DNA of 64,000 nt, from contig CAVWLF010000026.1 in assembly GCA_963755815.1 (NCBI GenBank), positions 62,001 through 126,000 on the forward strand, read 5' to 3'. This document shows, one piece after another, positions 8,316-17,155 of this stretch. Source of the DNA: Palsa-506 sp963755815. Lineage in GTDB: Bacteria; Actinomycetota; Actinomycetes; Streptosporangiales; Streptosporangiaceae. The notes beneath the pieces are model-generated. The model saw nothing but the letters and a program-made list of their open reading frames with translations. It searched no databases and was not told the DNA's origin. The translations under genes were made by a program, and so were the position numbers. Each line of letters begins with the position of its first letter. The stretch's first letter is position 1.

Positions 8316-9448
8316 CCGCCGCTCCCCGGCCTGCCGTCAAACGTGATCACGCTCTTGATGCCCGCCGGCCGCCCCAGGATCAGCTCCGATGCCTGCTCCG
8401 GCGGGTAGCGCCCGGCGATGAGCGTCCGGACCGCCGTCGGCCACCGCCGCCGGAAGGCGCCGAGGTTCCGCAGCGCGGAGGCGAAGGCCTCGGGCCCGGC
8501 GTTCACCGTGCCCAGCAGCACCTGGTTCTTCAGCACCATGTCCCGCATCAGCCGGGCCGGGTCCGCCTCGATGAAGGCTTGCAGGCCAGGTACGCCGGTC
8601 AGGACGAAGATGCCGTTGGTGCCCAGTACCCGCAAGGCCTCCATGGCGAAGTGTGACTGCCCGACCGCTTCGTAGATCAGGTCGATGTTGCCGATCTGCG
8701 CCGCCAGGCCCGCGAACGTTTCCGTCTGGGAGGAGACATAGGTCGCGCCGATGGCGGCGACGAGGTCGATGCGCGGGCTCGGAGGCTGCTCGCGCGAGTA
8801 GACGTAGGTGGTAAAGCCGGCCGTGACCAGGGTCATCGCCCCCAGCAAGCCAACCGGCCCGATACCGAGCACCAGCGCGGAAAGGCCTTTGCCCCGCTCC
8901 TCGCCGGGCGTGCCCGGGTCGTTCCAGGGCGGCCGCTGCCGCATCATCCAGGAAACCTGCGCGATCGCCTTCTCCGCGATGGTCAGCGGCTCGGCCAGCA
9001 CGGCAATGTCGCGCAGGCCGGGCGGCACGGGATTCATATACCGCTCGTAGTCGACCACGTACTCGGCCATATAGCCGTGTGCTTCCTTAATGCCGCGCTC
9101 GCTAAAGTCCCCGGTATAGCAGTAGTCCTGATGCCCGGAGCGGCAGGCCCGGCATTCGGGATGCGGGCACGGGCGGCGCACGGTTGGCACGACAAGATCC
9201 CCCACCCGGAGGCGGCTGACGGCCGATCCGACCTCCGTGACTTCGGCCACCGACTCGTGCCCGATGATCAGGTAATCATCCCCCGGCGGCGGGGTGCCAT
9301 AGGCAAAGGAACAGATCTCCTTGTCGGTGCCGCAAATGCCGATATCGAGCATGCGCAAGGCGACCTGGTCGGGCTCGGAGAGCCGGGGAGATTCCCGCTC
9401 TATGATTTTCGTTTCCCGGGTTCCCGGAAAAACTGCGACTGCCTTCAT
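8312..9448 (-). CDS. Zinc-dependent glucose 1-dehydrogenase-type MDR oxidoreductase
   Basis: About 378 residues of the medium-chain dehydrogenase family. GICGTDKEI near residue 37-45 with Cys39, and GHE near 63-65, mark the catalytic zinc site; four cysteines in RPCPHPECRACRSGHQDYC form the structural zinc lobe. The layout with Tyr-rich N-domain and late GxGxxG (LVLGIGPVGLLG) resembles glucose 1-dehydrogenase of the Sulfolobus/Haloferax kind, which oxidises glucose or galactose to the lactone. I chose the ATG at 9448, preceded by GGAAGAGGTGGC, over an ATG 24 bases upstream. It overlaps the NDH-2 gene. Substrate assignment is from family resemblance. Confidence 0.75.
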   Translation of the reverse strand: MKAVAVFPGTRETKIIERESPRLSEPDQVALRMLDIGICGTDKEICSFAYGTPPPGDDYLIIGHESVAEVTEVGSAVSRLRVGDLVVPTVRRPCPHPECRACRSGHQDYCYTGDFSERGIKEAHGYMAEYVVDYERYMNPVPPGLRDIAVLAEPLTIAEKAIAQVSWMMRQRPPWNDPGTPGEERGKGLSALVLGIGPVGLLGAMTLVTAGFTTYVYSREQPPSPRIDLVAAIGATYVSSQTETFAGLAAQIGNIDLIYEAVGQSHFAMEALRVLGTNGIFVLTGVPGLQAFIEADPARLMRDMVLKNQVLLGTVNAGPEAFASALRNLGAFRRRWPTAVRTLIAGRYPPEQASELILGRPAGIKSVITFDGRPGSGG

Positions 9449-9574
9449 GCCACCTCTTCCATCGAAGATCACCGCCGGGCAGCGGCACGGAACCGGTGAA
9501 TGGCCGCCTGCCCGGCGTCCTACTCAAGCACGCCGGGCCGGAGCTGCCCCGCGGCGGGCCGGGCGGGCGGCGGA

Positions 9575-9616
9575 TTGACACCGGCCGAGGTGCCCCGGTA
9601 CATTACTCAAGTAATG
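9575..9616 (+). promoter_or_regulatory. Promoter with overlapping palindromic operator for the GntR-ABC operon
   Basis: TTGACA at 9575-9580 and TACATT at 9599-9604 are spaced by 18 bases, a near-consensus sigma-70 promoter. A perfect inverted repeat CATTACT-CA-AGTAATG at 9601-9616 overlaps the -10 box and predicted start point. This is where a YtrA-type GntR repressor would be expected to bind to control its own operon. The site also sits between the operon and the divergent dehydrogenase gene. Confidence 0.7.
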
Positions 9617-9646
9617 AACCAAAGAACGACGAAGGGAGCCGAGCCG

Positions 9647-9973
9647 TTGCACGAGATGGCTGGCCTCGATGAAGGGGCTCCCCTGTTCGTTCAGATCGCC
9701 GGGCGGCTGGCGGAGGACATCGCGGACGGGACCCTGGCCGAGGGCGAGCGGGTGCCCTCGACGAACGAACTGGCGGCCTTCTACCGGATCAACCCGGCTA
9801 CCGCGGCGAAGGGAATCAGCATGCTGACCGACGACGGGCTGGTCGAGAAGCGCCGCGGCATCGGGATGTTCGTGGCGGCCGGCGCCCGCACGCGGCTGCT
9901 GGCGCAACGGCGCCAGCAGTTCGCCGAACGCTTTGTGGAGCCGCTGGTCGCGGAGGCCGGCGCTCGGGATTGA
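9647..9973 (+). CDS. GntR family (YtrA-type) regulator with C-terminal frameshift
   Basis: A short GntR regulator: winged helix in about the first 75 residues (APLFVQIAGRLAEDIADGTL, then ERVPSTNELAAFYRINPATAAKG) and a brief tail, as in YtrA-type repressors of ABC operons. The start is probably TTG 9647, with GGGAG eight bases upstream; an ATG at 9614 lies inside the operator and ahead of the predicted transcript. The open frame stops at 9973, but the +1 frame from about 9963 continues as LGIDADELAAMIRESSFAQE and stops at 10037, which resembles the usual family C-terminus and would overlap the ABC gene by ATGA. A frameshift is therefore likely near 9955-9963. Confidence 0.85.
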   Translation: MHEMAGLDEGAPLFVQIAGRLAEDIADGTLAEGERVPSTNELAAFYRINPATAAKGISMLTDDGLVEKRRGIGMFVAAGARTRLLAQRRQQFAERFVEPLVAEAGARD

Positions 9974-10033
9974 CGCCGATGAGCTGGCCGCGATGATCCG
10001 CGAGTCCAGCTTCGCGCAGGAAGGTATCAGGCC

Positions 10034-10963
10034 ATGACGCCAGCGATCTCGGTGGCCGGGCTGTCGCGCCGCTACCGCGGCCAGCTCGCCCTCGACAACG
10101 TCAGTTTCGACATCGAGCCCGGGTCGATCACCGGCCTGCTCGGCCGCAACGGCGCGGGCAAGACCACCCTCATGCGCATCATGGCCGGGCACGAGTTCCC
10201 CACGGCTGGCCGCGTCACGGTGCTCGGGGCCGGCCCGGTCAGGACCGACGCGATGGCGCACCGGATGCTGTTCGTGCGCGAGGACCAGCGTTACCCGGAC
10301 ACCGGGAGCTGGCCCGCTTTCCAGGTCCGGCATGCGCTCCGGGTGGCTTCGTGGTTCTACCCGAGCTGGGACGCCGATCTGGCTTCCGAACTGGTCGCCG
10401 ACTTCGGCCTGCCGCTGAGCGGGCGGGTCAAGAAGCTGTCGCGGGGGATGCGCTCGGCGCTGGGCATCGTCATCGGCCTGGCCGCCCGCGCCGAGGTGAC
10501 CCTGTTCGACGAGCCGTACGCGGGCCTGGACGCGGTGGCCCGGCAGCTGTTCTACGACCGGCTGCTGGCCGACTATGCCGAGCATCCGCGCACGGTGCTG
10601 CTGTCCACCCACCTGATCGATGAGGCCGCCGGCCTGCTGGAACGGGTGGTGGTGCTCGACCGGGGCCAGGTCGTGCTGGATACGCCCGCCGACGAACTGC
10701 GCGGCGCCGCGACCAGCGTCAGCGGCGCCGCGATCGCCGTAGCCGAGTTCACCGCCGGCCGGACGGTCTGGGACCGGCGGCGGATCGGCGCGCAGGAGTC
10801 CGCGGTGCTGGCCGGGGCCCTGGACCAGGCCGACCACGCCCGCGCCCGGGCGCTGCGCCTGCACCTGGAACCGCTGACCCTGCAGCAGGTCGTGGTCCAC
10901 GCCGCCGCCAGGCCCGCGGCCGGCCAGCCCGAAACCCACGCGCGGGAAAGGACGAGCGCATGA
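10034..10963 (+). CDS. ABC transporter ATP-binding protein
   Basis: A 309-residue ATPase. Walker A GRNGAGKTT is at 37-45, the signature is LSRGM (135-139) rather than LSGGQ, Walker B is VTLFDEP (155-161) and the switch histidine is in LSTHLIDEA. The extra 80 residues at the C-terminus are not part of the ATPase core. Together with a GntR regulator and a small permease this matches the YtrA-type arrangement, in which regulated ABC exporters respond to cell-wall antibiotics or membrane stress; cargo is unknown. It overlaps the permease start by four bases (ATGA) and the frame-restored end of the GntR gene in the same way. Confidence 0.9.
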   Translation: MTPAISVAGLSRRYRGQLALDNVSFDIEPGSITGLLGRNGAGKTTLMRIMAGHEFPTAGRVTVLGAGPVRTDAMAHRMLFVREDQRYPDTGSWPAFQVRHALRVASWFYPSWDADLASELVADFGLPLSGRVKKLSRGMRSALGIVIGLAARAEVTLFDEPYAGLDAVARQLFYDRLLADYAEHPRTVLLSTHLIDEAAGLLERVVVLDRGQVVLDTPADELRGAATSVSGAAIAVAEFTAGRTVWDRRRIGAQESAVLAGALDQADHARARALRLHLEPLTLQQVVVHAAARPAAGQPETHARERTSA

Positions 10964-11652
10964 ACACCTGGATCAGCATCGCCCGCTACCACCTGGTCGA
11001 CCGGCTCACCTACACCGCACTGCCCTGGATCATCCAGGGATTCAGCTTCGCCGTGAGCCTGGCTATCTTCGCCGCCCTCGGGGCCAGTACTAGCAAAGCC
11101 ACCTATTCGGGGGCACTGGCCACCATCTACATCTTCTTCGCCGTTATCGGCGGGCAGAGCATCTCCCGGCGGCTGCAGTTCGCGCTGACCCTCGGCGTGA
11201 GCCGGCGCTCCTACTACGCCGGGACCGCGCTGCTGGCGGTCAGCCTCGCCGCGGTCGACGGGCTGGCGCTGACCGTGCTGCAGCTGATCGAGCGGGCCAC
11301 CGACGGCTGGGGCATCGGGATCCACTTCTTCCGCGTGCCCTACCTCCTGCCCGGGCCGTGGTACCTCACCTGGCTCACCTCGTTCGTGGGCCTGGCCCTG
11401 ACGTTCGTATACGGCATGTGGTACGGGCTGATCTATCAGCGCTGGAACCTGTTCGGGCTGCTGTTCTTCATCGCCGGCCAGGTCACCGTGGCGGCCGCGG
11501 TCGTGGTGATAGCCACCGGGGCGCACGACTGGCCGAGTGTCGGCCGTTTCTTCACCACACTGACCGTCGCCGGGCTGACCGGCGTCCTCGCCGTGCTCGC
11601 GGCAGCGCTGCTGGCCAGCGGCTACGCCACCATCCGCCGGGTGACCGTCTGA
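10960..11652 (+). CDS. ABC transporter membrane protein
   Basis: A 230-residue hydrophobic protein with about six predicted membrane segments, including ALPWIIQGFSFAVSLAIFAAL, AGTALLAVSLAAVDGLALTVL, and two near the C-terminus. It is the membrane partner of the ATPase that overlaps its start codon. Size and layout fit the ABC-2 type permeases that accompany YtrA-type GntR regulators. No sequence motif reveals the substrate. It closes the operon; the next gene is convergent. Confidence 0.8.
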   Translation: MNTWISIARYHLVDRLTYTALPWIIQGFSFAVSLAIFAALGASTSKATYSGALATIYIFFAVIGGQSISRRLQFALTLGVSRRSYYAGTALLAVSLAAVDGLALTVLQLIERATDGWGIGIHFFRVPYLLPGPWYLTWLTSFVGLALTFVYGMWYGLIYQRWNLFGLLFFIAGQVTVAAAVVVIATGAHDWPSVGRFFTTLTVAGLTGVLAVLAAALLASGYATIRRVTV

Positions 11653-11746
11653 CCCGGGCCAGCCGAATCATCCGACCCTCCCGGGCCTGATGTTCAGCAC
11701 GCCAGGCGCGCATCCGACCCTGACGGGGCGGCCCGCACGGACGCTG

Positions 11747-12130
11747 CTATCCCGCGATTTCGGCCGGCGGCCGCAGCTCGCCCGGGGTGGGCCGGGCCGA
11801 GAGGGCCGAGGCCAGTTCCGCATAGACGCGCGCCGTATCGGCGTTCCTGGCGTGTTCCGCGCACTTGCCGCCGGGAACGTTCTCGCAGTCCCAGCAGCCG
11901 AGCGCATTGACGCCGGAATCCCGGTAGGCGATGGCGTCGCCGAGTGCGCCGAGCACGATGTCAAGCTGCCGGGATGTCAGCACTGCCTCGTCCCGGCCGG
12001 TCAGCCGGGCCAGCCAGAGCAGGGCGGCGACGGATCCGGCGTCACCCCGGTCGCACGGCCCGATCCGGCTGCGGAACTGCCGGTCCTGGCGCGTCTGGCT
12101 GGTCCTGGCCGGCGCCGTTTCGACGTTCAT
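11747..12130 (-). CDS. Small cysteine-containing protein of unknown function
   Basis: A 127-residue protein not recognised as a named family. The middle has a compact Cys cluster, CWDCENVPGGKCAEH, which could bind a metal. The rest is mostly helical (SVAALLWLARLTGRDEAVLT, LASALSARPT). I chose ATG 12130, which opens onto an AT-rich divergent promoter region; a much longer in-frame reading upstream is a shadow of the next gene. Codon usage looks typical of the window. No operon partner. Confidence 0.6.
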   Translation of the reverse strand: MNVETAPARTSQTRQDRQFRSRIGPCDRGDAGSVAALLWLARLTGRDEAVLTSRQLDIVLGALGDAIAYRDSGVNALGCWDCENVPGGKCAEHARNADTARVYAELASALSARPTPGELRPPAEIAG

Positions 12131-12190
12131 GGCTATAGCGTGAGCATAAATGCCTATAAAGTCAATCGATAATATGTTTTGGCTCTTCGA
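12131..12190. promoter_or_regulatory. AT-rich divergent promoter region
   Basis: About 60 bases of unusually AT-rich sequence (TATAAAGTCAATCGATAATA is part of it) lie between two divergent genes. A TTGACT on the minus strand could be a -35 box but I cannot pair it with a well-spaced -10. GCATAAATGC is a short palindrome inside it. Confidence 0.4.
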
Positions 12191-12241
12191 TAAGGTGACG
12201 GCGAGCGCGATGCTCAGCCCAGCCTCACGGAGGAGCCGATC

Positions 12242-13021
12242 ATGACCCAGCCACCAGCCGCCGATGCTGGCCAGGAGCACCAGGAGCACGAGAACGAGCC
12301 GTGGACCATCAATATCCCCGGTCATGCCGTGCGCAGCGACTCGCCCGAGTACGTGCGCTCGCGGAAGACGATGATCGGCATGGCCGGTCAGGCCGGCGGC
12401 CTGCTCTACGGCCAGCCGCCCTTTGAGGATCATCACGGCGGTGGCCTGTGGGTCAAGGACGCGCAAGGCTGGTTCCTGGTCCGCAATCTGGCGGGCATGG
12501 AATGGTCGTCGCAGTTCTGCGCGGATCCGGCCAAGGTCGACCTGATCAGGCAGAACGCGAAGCGCCTGTACGCGGCCTTCCCCGAGGCGGCGCAGGAACT
12601 CGGCATCCAGCAGCTGCTCGACACGCCGATTACCGACGCGGCCGGGATCGAGGCGTGGACCGACTCGATCTGCAACGCCAGCGTCCCGCTGCCCACGCCC
12701 GCTCACACCGGCGTCCTGCCGACCGGCGGGGGAGTCCATCACTACCCGAGCCCGATCACCGAGATCGCCTTTTTCAAGCACGCCGATTTTCAGCTCTGGG
12801 TCACTGACCAGCAGGGCAACCCCGCGGCCGTCGCTCCGGTGAGCCCGCGGGGCTCGGGCGACGGCCGGGTGCACGTGCTCTACGCGACGCCCGGATCGGA
12901 GCTCGCCGGTCAGGTCAGTCAGTCCGAGGCCCGCAGCCAGCCGCTGATCCTCGATCCCGGGCATTCGCTGGCCAGGCAGGCGTTCGCGCGACAGGGCCCC
13001 GCGCCGGCCGCCGGCGGCTGA
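12242..13021 (+). CDS. Conserved actinobacterial protein of unknown function (DUF6424-like, tentative)
   Basis: A 259-residue soluble protein with AGGAG six bases before the ATG. The opening ENEPWTINIPGHAVRSDSPEYV is reminiscent of the actinobacterial DUF6424 group from memory, but I cannot verify this. There is no signal peptide or membrane segment, and no catalytic motif I recognise. Histidines are frequent (HHGGG, GVHHYPSP), and a proline-rich tail ends the protein. It has a good ribosome site and a dedicated divergent promoter region, so it is very likely expressed. Confidence 0.6.
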   Translation: MTQPPAADAGQEHQEHENEPWTINIPGHAVRSDSPEYVRSRKTMIGMAGQAGGLLYGQPPFEDHHGGGLWVKDAQGWFLVRNLAGMEWSSQFCADPAKVDLIRQNAKRLYAAFPEAAQELGIQQLLDTPITDAAGIEAWTDSICNASVPLPTPAHTGVLPTGGGVHHYPSPITEIAFFKHADFQLWVTDQQGNPAAVAPVSPRGSGDGRVHVLYATPGSELAGQVSQSEARSQPLILDPGHSLARQAFARQGPAPAAGG

Positions 13022-13088
13022 CCAGGGGTCCGTTCAGCGCCGCGCCATCCAGCGCCGCTCAGGGCCGCCACCGGCCAGGCCGGTCGCT

Positions 13089-14123
13089 TCAGCCTCCGCG
13101 CAGGGCATCCAGCGACCGGCCGGTATTGTCCAGCACCTCCTCGAGGTCGGCCCGGAAGGCGGGGTTGACCTGCGCGGTGCCGGTAAACCACAGGGCGAAG
13201 GCGACGTCGCGGGTGGCGATGAAGTCATCGAGATGGGCCAGGCCGCCGGGCGGCAGCGGCCGGTGCTGGGTGTAGCCCTCGATGAGCGCGGCCAGGAACT
13301 GGGCGTAGTCGTCCCGGTGTCGCAGTTCCCACAGCGCGACGGCGATGTCGTAGAGCCAGTAGCCGAATCCGCAGTCGTCGAAGTCGATGACCCTGACCTC
13401 GTCGCGCCAGAACAGCGCATTGTCGAGGTGCAGGTCGGCGTGGATGAGGCCGGCTTGGCTGCCGTCGTCGTCCAGCCGCGTCATCACGCGTTCCATCCGG
13501 GCCGCCACCTGGTCGAACCTGCGCCGGAGGGCAGCGGGAAGCAGGTCCCAGACCGCGGCCGCGTTGATGCCCCCGTAGACCATCGTGTCACCGAAGAACG
13601 TCTCGGCGTCCCAGCGGATCCGGACGAAACCAGGCGGGATGTCCCATTGGGCGGCGTGATTGTGCAACCGCGCCATGACGCTGCCGAGGCGGCGAAGGTG
13701 CACCGGCCGGGGCGTGGCGGTATGGATGCGGCCGTCCATCCAGCGCAGCACCGAGCACACCCGCGGCTCCGGTACGTCCCTGGACACGGCCGTCGTGGTC
13801 AGGCTCCCGTCGGTGGTGCGAACGGGCTCGGGGACCGCCAGTCCGGTATCGGCGCGCAGGGCCATCAGCCAGTCCAGTTCCGAGCTGATCGCGGCCACCG
13901 GGTCGACCTGCCGGCCATGACGCGCCGGGCGGTGCACGCGGAGCAGAAAACGATCACGACCGCCGGCGCCGGTGGCATCGACCCGGAACGTGGTGTTCTC
14001 CTGGTGCGCGATCAGCCGCAGCTGCGGATCAGCCAGCGGGTACGCGCCGAGGGCGCGCCCGGCCAGCTGCCGCATCCGGGCCAGCTGCTGACGTTCCGAG
14101 AGCTTGGCCCACCCTCCCGTCAA
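13089..14123 (-). CDS. Aminoglycoside-phosphotransferase-fold kinase
   Basis: About 344 residues with the APH/choline-kinase fold. The catalytic loop HADLHLDN is near residues 228-235 and the metal-binding VIDFDDCGFG near 245-254. Such enzymes phosphorylate small hydroxyl compounds such as homoserine, choline, fructosamine or antibiotics; the sequence does not single one out. I chose TTG 14123 because it overlaps the stop of the acyl-CoA synthetase as TTGA, a coupling analogue of ATGA; an ATG at 14075 is an alternative with a poorer ribosome site. It is probably the second gene of an operon with the synthetase. Confidence 0.8.
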   Translation of the reverse strand: MTGGWAKLSERQQLARMRQLAGRALGAYPLADPQLRLIAHQENTTFRVDATGAGGRDRFLLRVHRPARHGRQVDPVAAISSELDWLMALRADTGLAVPEPVRTTDGSLTTTAVSRDVPEPRVCSVLRWMDGRIHTATPRPVHLRRLGSVMARLHNHAAQWDIPPGFVRIRWDAETFFGDTMVYGGINAAAVWDLLPAALRRRFDQVAARMERVMTRLDDDGSQAGLIHADLHLDNALFWRDEVRVIDFDDCGFGYWLYDIAVALWELRHRDDYAQFLAALIEGYTQHRPLPPGGLAHLDDFIATRDVAFALWFTGTAQVNPAFRADLEEVLDNTGRSLDALRGG

Positions 14124-15739
14124 ACGCCGCCGATCCGCTCGTCCTGGTCCGCCCATTCGCGGCCGCGCAGCACGAACTTCTGGATCTTGCCGGTGGAGGT
14201 CTTGGGCAACGGCCCGAACTCGACCGCGTCGGGGCACTTGTAGTGGGCGAGGCGCTCGCGGCAGAACGCGATGATCTCCTCCGGAGTCGCCGCGGCGCCC
14301 TCGTTGAGCGTGACGAACGCCTTCGGGCGCTCGCCCCAGTGCGGGTGCGGGATCCCGACGACCGCGCACTCGAGCACCGCGGGGTGGGCGGTGATCGCCT
14401 GCTCGACTTCGATGCTGGAGATGTTCTCGCCGCCGGAGATGATGATGTCCTTGCCCCGGTCACGCAGCTCGATGTTGCCGTCGGCATGCCACACGGCGAG
14501 ATCCCCGGAATGAAACCAGCCACCGGCGAAGGCCACGGCGGTGGCGGCCTGGTCGTTGAAGTAGCCGCTCATGACGTTGTTACCGCGCATGATCACCTCG
14601 CCCATGGTCTGCCCGTCCTGCGGGACGTCGGTCATCTCCGCGTCGACGACGCGGACCAGGTCGGAGGAGGGATAGGCCTGCCCCTGGCGGGCCAGGTACT
14701 TCGCGCGCTGCGCGACCGGGAGCTCGCGCCAGCCCTCCTGCTCGGGGCACACCGTGATCGGGCCGTAGGTTTCGGTCAGGCCGTACACGTGCACGATGCG
14801 GAAATTCAGCTCGCTCATCCGGGCCAGCAGCGTCGGCGACGGGGGCGCGGCGGCCACCATCGCGGTTACCGGGCGCTCCAGATGGTGCGCCCGGGGATGG
14901 TTGATGACCATCAGCTGGACGGTGGGCGCGCCGTTGTAGTGCGTCACGCCCTCACCGTCGATCAGTTCCCAGACCAGGCCGGGGTCCACCGTGCGCATGG
15001 TCACGTGCCGCGCCGCTACCGCGGTGACCGCCCACGGGAAGCACCAGCCGTTGCAGTGGAACATCGGCAGCGTCCACAGATACGCCGAATCGGCGTCCAG
15101 GCCGGCCACGATCACCTCGTTCAGCGCGTTCAGGTACGCGCCGCGGTAGGTGTACTGCACCCCCTTGGGCCGGCCCGTGGTCCCGGAGGTGTAGTTGACC
15201 GAGATCGTCTCCTCCTCATGCTCCAGCCAGCTGGCCGGCCGGGCCGGCGACGCGCCGGCCAGGAATTCCTCGTACGGATCCGCGGGAACGCCGGTGTCCT
15301 CGACGCGGATCACGGTCACGCCGGGCAGGCCGGCCGGCTCGGCCAGCGCCTCGAGTCCGGCATCCAGCAGCAGGTAGCGCGCGCCGCTGTGGCGGAGAAT
15401 GTAGCCGATCTCGGCGCTGGCCAGGCGGTTGTTGACCGCGACCAGCACCCCGCCCGCGGCCGGCACGCCGAAATGGGCCTCCAGCATCGCCGGGGAGTTG
15501 AACAGCAGGGTCGCGACGCGATCTCCTTTCTCCAGGCCCGCCGACCGCAGCGCGTTGGCCAGCCGCCACGAGCGCTCCGCGAGCTCGGCGTAGCTGTACC
15601 GCCGCTGGCCGTGCACGACCGCGGTCTTCGCCGGGTACATGTACGCCGTCCGGTGCAGGAAATCCACCGGGTTCAGCTCGGTGCGGAATACCTCGCCTGG
15701 TCCGGGCGGACCGGAGGGCTCAGAAAACGCGCCACTCAT
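14120..15739 (-). CDS. Acyl-CoA synthetase (AMP-forming)
   Basis: About 539 residues of the ANL adenylating superfamily. The P-loop-like YTSGTTGRPKG is near residues 183-193, YGLTETYG near 330, GWFHSGDLA and the hinge region follow, and the C-terminal lysine motif KTSTGKIQK is present. This sequence pattern fits short- to medium-chain or AlkK-like fatty acyl-CoA synthetases, which activate a carboxylic acid with ATP and CoA. I chose the second of two adjacent ATGs (15739) by spacing from GAGGAG. The APH-type kinase overlaps its stop. Confidence 0.88.
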   Translation of the reverse strand: MSGAFSEPSGPPGPGEVFRTELNPVDFLHRTAYMYPAKTAVVHGQRRYSYAELAERSWRLANALRSAGLEKGDRVATLLFNSPAMLEAHFGVPAAGGVLVAVNNRLASAEIGYILRHSGARYLLLDAGLEALAEPAGLPGVTVIRVEDTGVPADPYEEFLAGASPARPASWLEHEEETISVNYTSGTTGRPKGVQYTYRGAYLNALNEVIVAGLDADSAYLWTLPMFHCNGWCFPWAVTAVAARHVTMRTVDPGLVWELIDGEGVTHYNGAPTVQLMVINHPRAHHLERPVTAMVAAAPPSPTLLARMSELNFRIVHVYGLTETYGPITVCPEQEGWRELPVAQRAKYLARQGQAYPSSDLVRVVDAEMTDVPQDGQTMGEVIMRGNNVMSGYFNDQAATAVAFAGGWFHSGDLAVWHADGNIELRDRGKDIIISGGENISSIEVEQAITAHPAVLECAVVGIPHPHWGERPKAFVTLNEGAAATPEEIIAFCRERLAHYKCPDAVEFGPLPKTSTGKIQKFVLRGREWADQDERIGGV

Positions 15740-15961
15740 CATCTGTCTCCTCACCCCAGGCCGACAGATCTGGTGGCGTCACGGGATGGCCGCCGTGGCC
15801 GTGACCGGATTGCCGGGTACGTGGCGATGCGCCCCGCTCGTGTTCCTACTGTAATCCCGGTTAGCGGCCCGCCCTGGCGAGATGCTCAGCAGGAACAGCC
15901 GGCTATCGCCGCCCTGGGCGACCGGCCAGCGCCTGCGCATCCGCCGGCCGTGGCGGGCGCA

Positions 15962-17098
15962 TCATCGCGGCGCGCGGATGACGCCTGCGGGCGAGATGCG
16001 GGCCGCCGCGCTGCCGAAATCCTGCGCCGACAGCTGGGTGATGAGGGCGATGCCGTCTCCGCCGGGGACGGGCTGGCCCTGGCTGGTGAAATGAATGGGG
16101 TAGATCCGGGCATGCTCGAACCGGCCGGCGGATGACAGCCGCACGTGCAGGATGACACTCACGTCGAGGTCGCCGTCGGTGGAGAAGTCCTGATAGCCCG
16201 CGAAGTTGCCGAGGCTGTAGGCGATGAGGTGCCGGCGGTAGAACTGCATGCCCCGCACGACGTGCGGGCCGCTGGCGATCACCAGACTGGCGCCGGCCTT
16301 GATCGCCATGTGCGCAAACGCCTCGGCGTTACCCCGGTCCTCGCCGAGGTAAAACTCTTCATGGCCGGTCACGTGGTCGGCGTCGGAGCCCTCGGCGCCG
16401 GCGTGCATGTAGACGACGACCACGCGGGCTTCCTGGCCGGCCCGCCTGATCAGGGCCCGGGCCGCGGGCAGGTCCAGCAGGCTGGCGTCGTAGCTGTACG
16501 GCGCGAACGCCACGAACGCCACCTTGATCCGGTGCGCTCTGACCACGGTGATCTCGCCGGGCAGCCCGGTCTGGACCAGCCCGGCCGCGTGGATGGACCG
16601 TACGGTCTGGGCCTGCCCGGCGGCGCCGAAATCGAAGGAGTGGTTGTTGGCGTCGTTCAGGATCGTGAATCCCGCGCGCTTGAGGTACCGCGCGTATCCC
16701 GGCGGATCCCGGAAGGCGAAGCAGTCCTTACCCGGATGGCTGTGCGGGCCGCATTTGCTGGTCGTCGCCGTCGTCAGCGTGCCTTCGAGGTTCCCGAAGA
16801 CGATCTGGGCGCCCGAATCCAGGACCGGCTTGACCGCATCGAGGTACGTGGCCGGGTCGGCGGGCAGGTCCGGCGTGTCACCCAGCATCGTGTCGCCGAC
16901 GGCGGCGATGGTCACGGAGGCCGGCCGGGCCCCGGCGCCCGTCTTGCCTGGCCGCGCGGCGCGAGAGCTGGCCGGGCTGCGAGATGATGCCGCGCCCCCC
17001 GGGGCGCCGCCCTGGGCGGGGCCGGCCGGCGCGCAGGCCGACAGGCCCAGCGCGAGCACGAGGCCGGCCATGACGCAGGTGACCCCCCGGGACAGCAT
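15962..17098 (-). CDS. CapA family lipoprotein (poly-glutamate-synthesis type metallophosphatase fold)
   Basis: About 378 residues. An N-terminal lipoprotein signal ends in LGLSAC with the lipidated Cys at about residue 22. The mature part follows the CapA/PgsA family: VGDTMLG near its start, GNLEG, NDANNHSFDFG, and ASGPHVVRGMQFY near the end, which match metal-binding motifs of the calcineurin-like phosphatase fold. In Bacillus CapA takes part in capsular polyglutamate production, but actinobacterial homologues occur alone, as here, and their role is unclear. The ATG at 17098 has an AGG nine bases upstream. Confidence 0.85.
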   Translation of the reverse strand: MLSRGVTCVMAGLVLALGLSACAPAGPAQGGAPGGAASSRSPASSRAARPGKTGAGARPASVTIAAVGDTMLGDTPDLPADPATYLDAVKPVLDSGAQIVFGNLEGTLTTATTSKCGPHSHPGKDCFAFRDPPGYARYLKRAGFTILNDANNHSFDFGAAGQAQTVRSIHAAGLVQTGLPGEITVVRAHRIKVAFVAFAPYSYDASLLDLPAARALIRRAGQEARVVVVYMHAGAEGSDADHVTGHEEFYLGEDRGNAEAFAHMAIKAGASLVIASGPHVVRGMQFYRRHLIAYSLGNFAGYQDFSTDGDLDVSVILHVRLSSAGRFEHARIYPIHFTSQGQPVPGGDGIALITQLSAQDFGSAAARISPAGVIRAPR

Positions 17099-17155
17099 GC
17101 GGATCAACCTATCGTTGCGCCGGCCGCTCGCGCAGCCAGCAGGAATTCATCCGGC

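Noticed and set aside
9524..10939. 471-residue minus-strand open frame over the GntR and ABC genes
   Set aside because: Antisense shadow of an operon with Walker motifs, promoter and operator.
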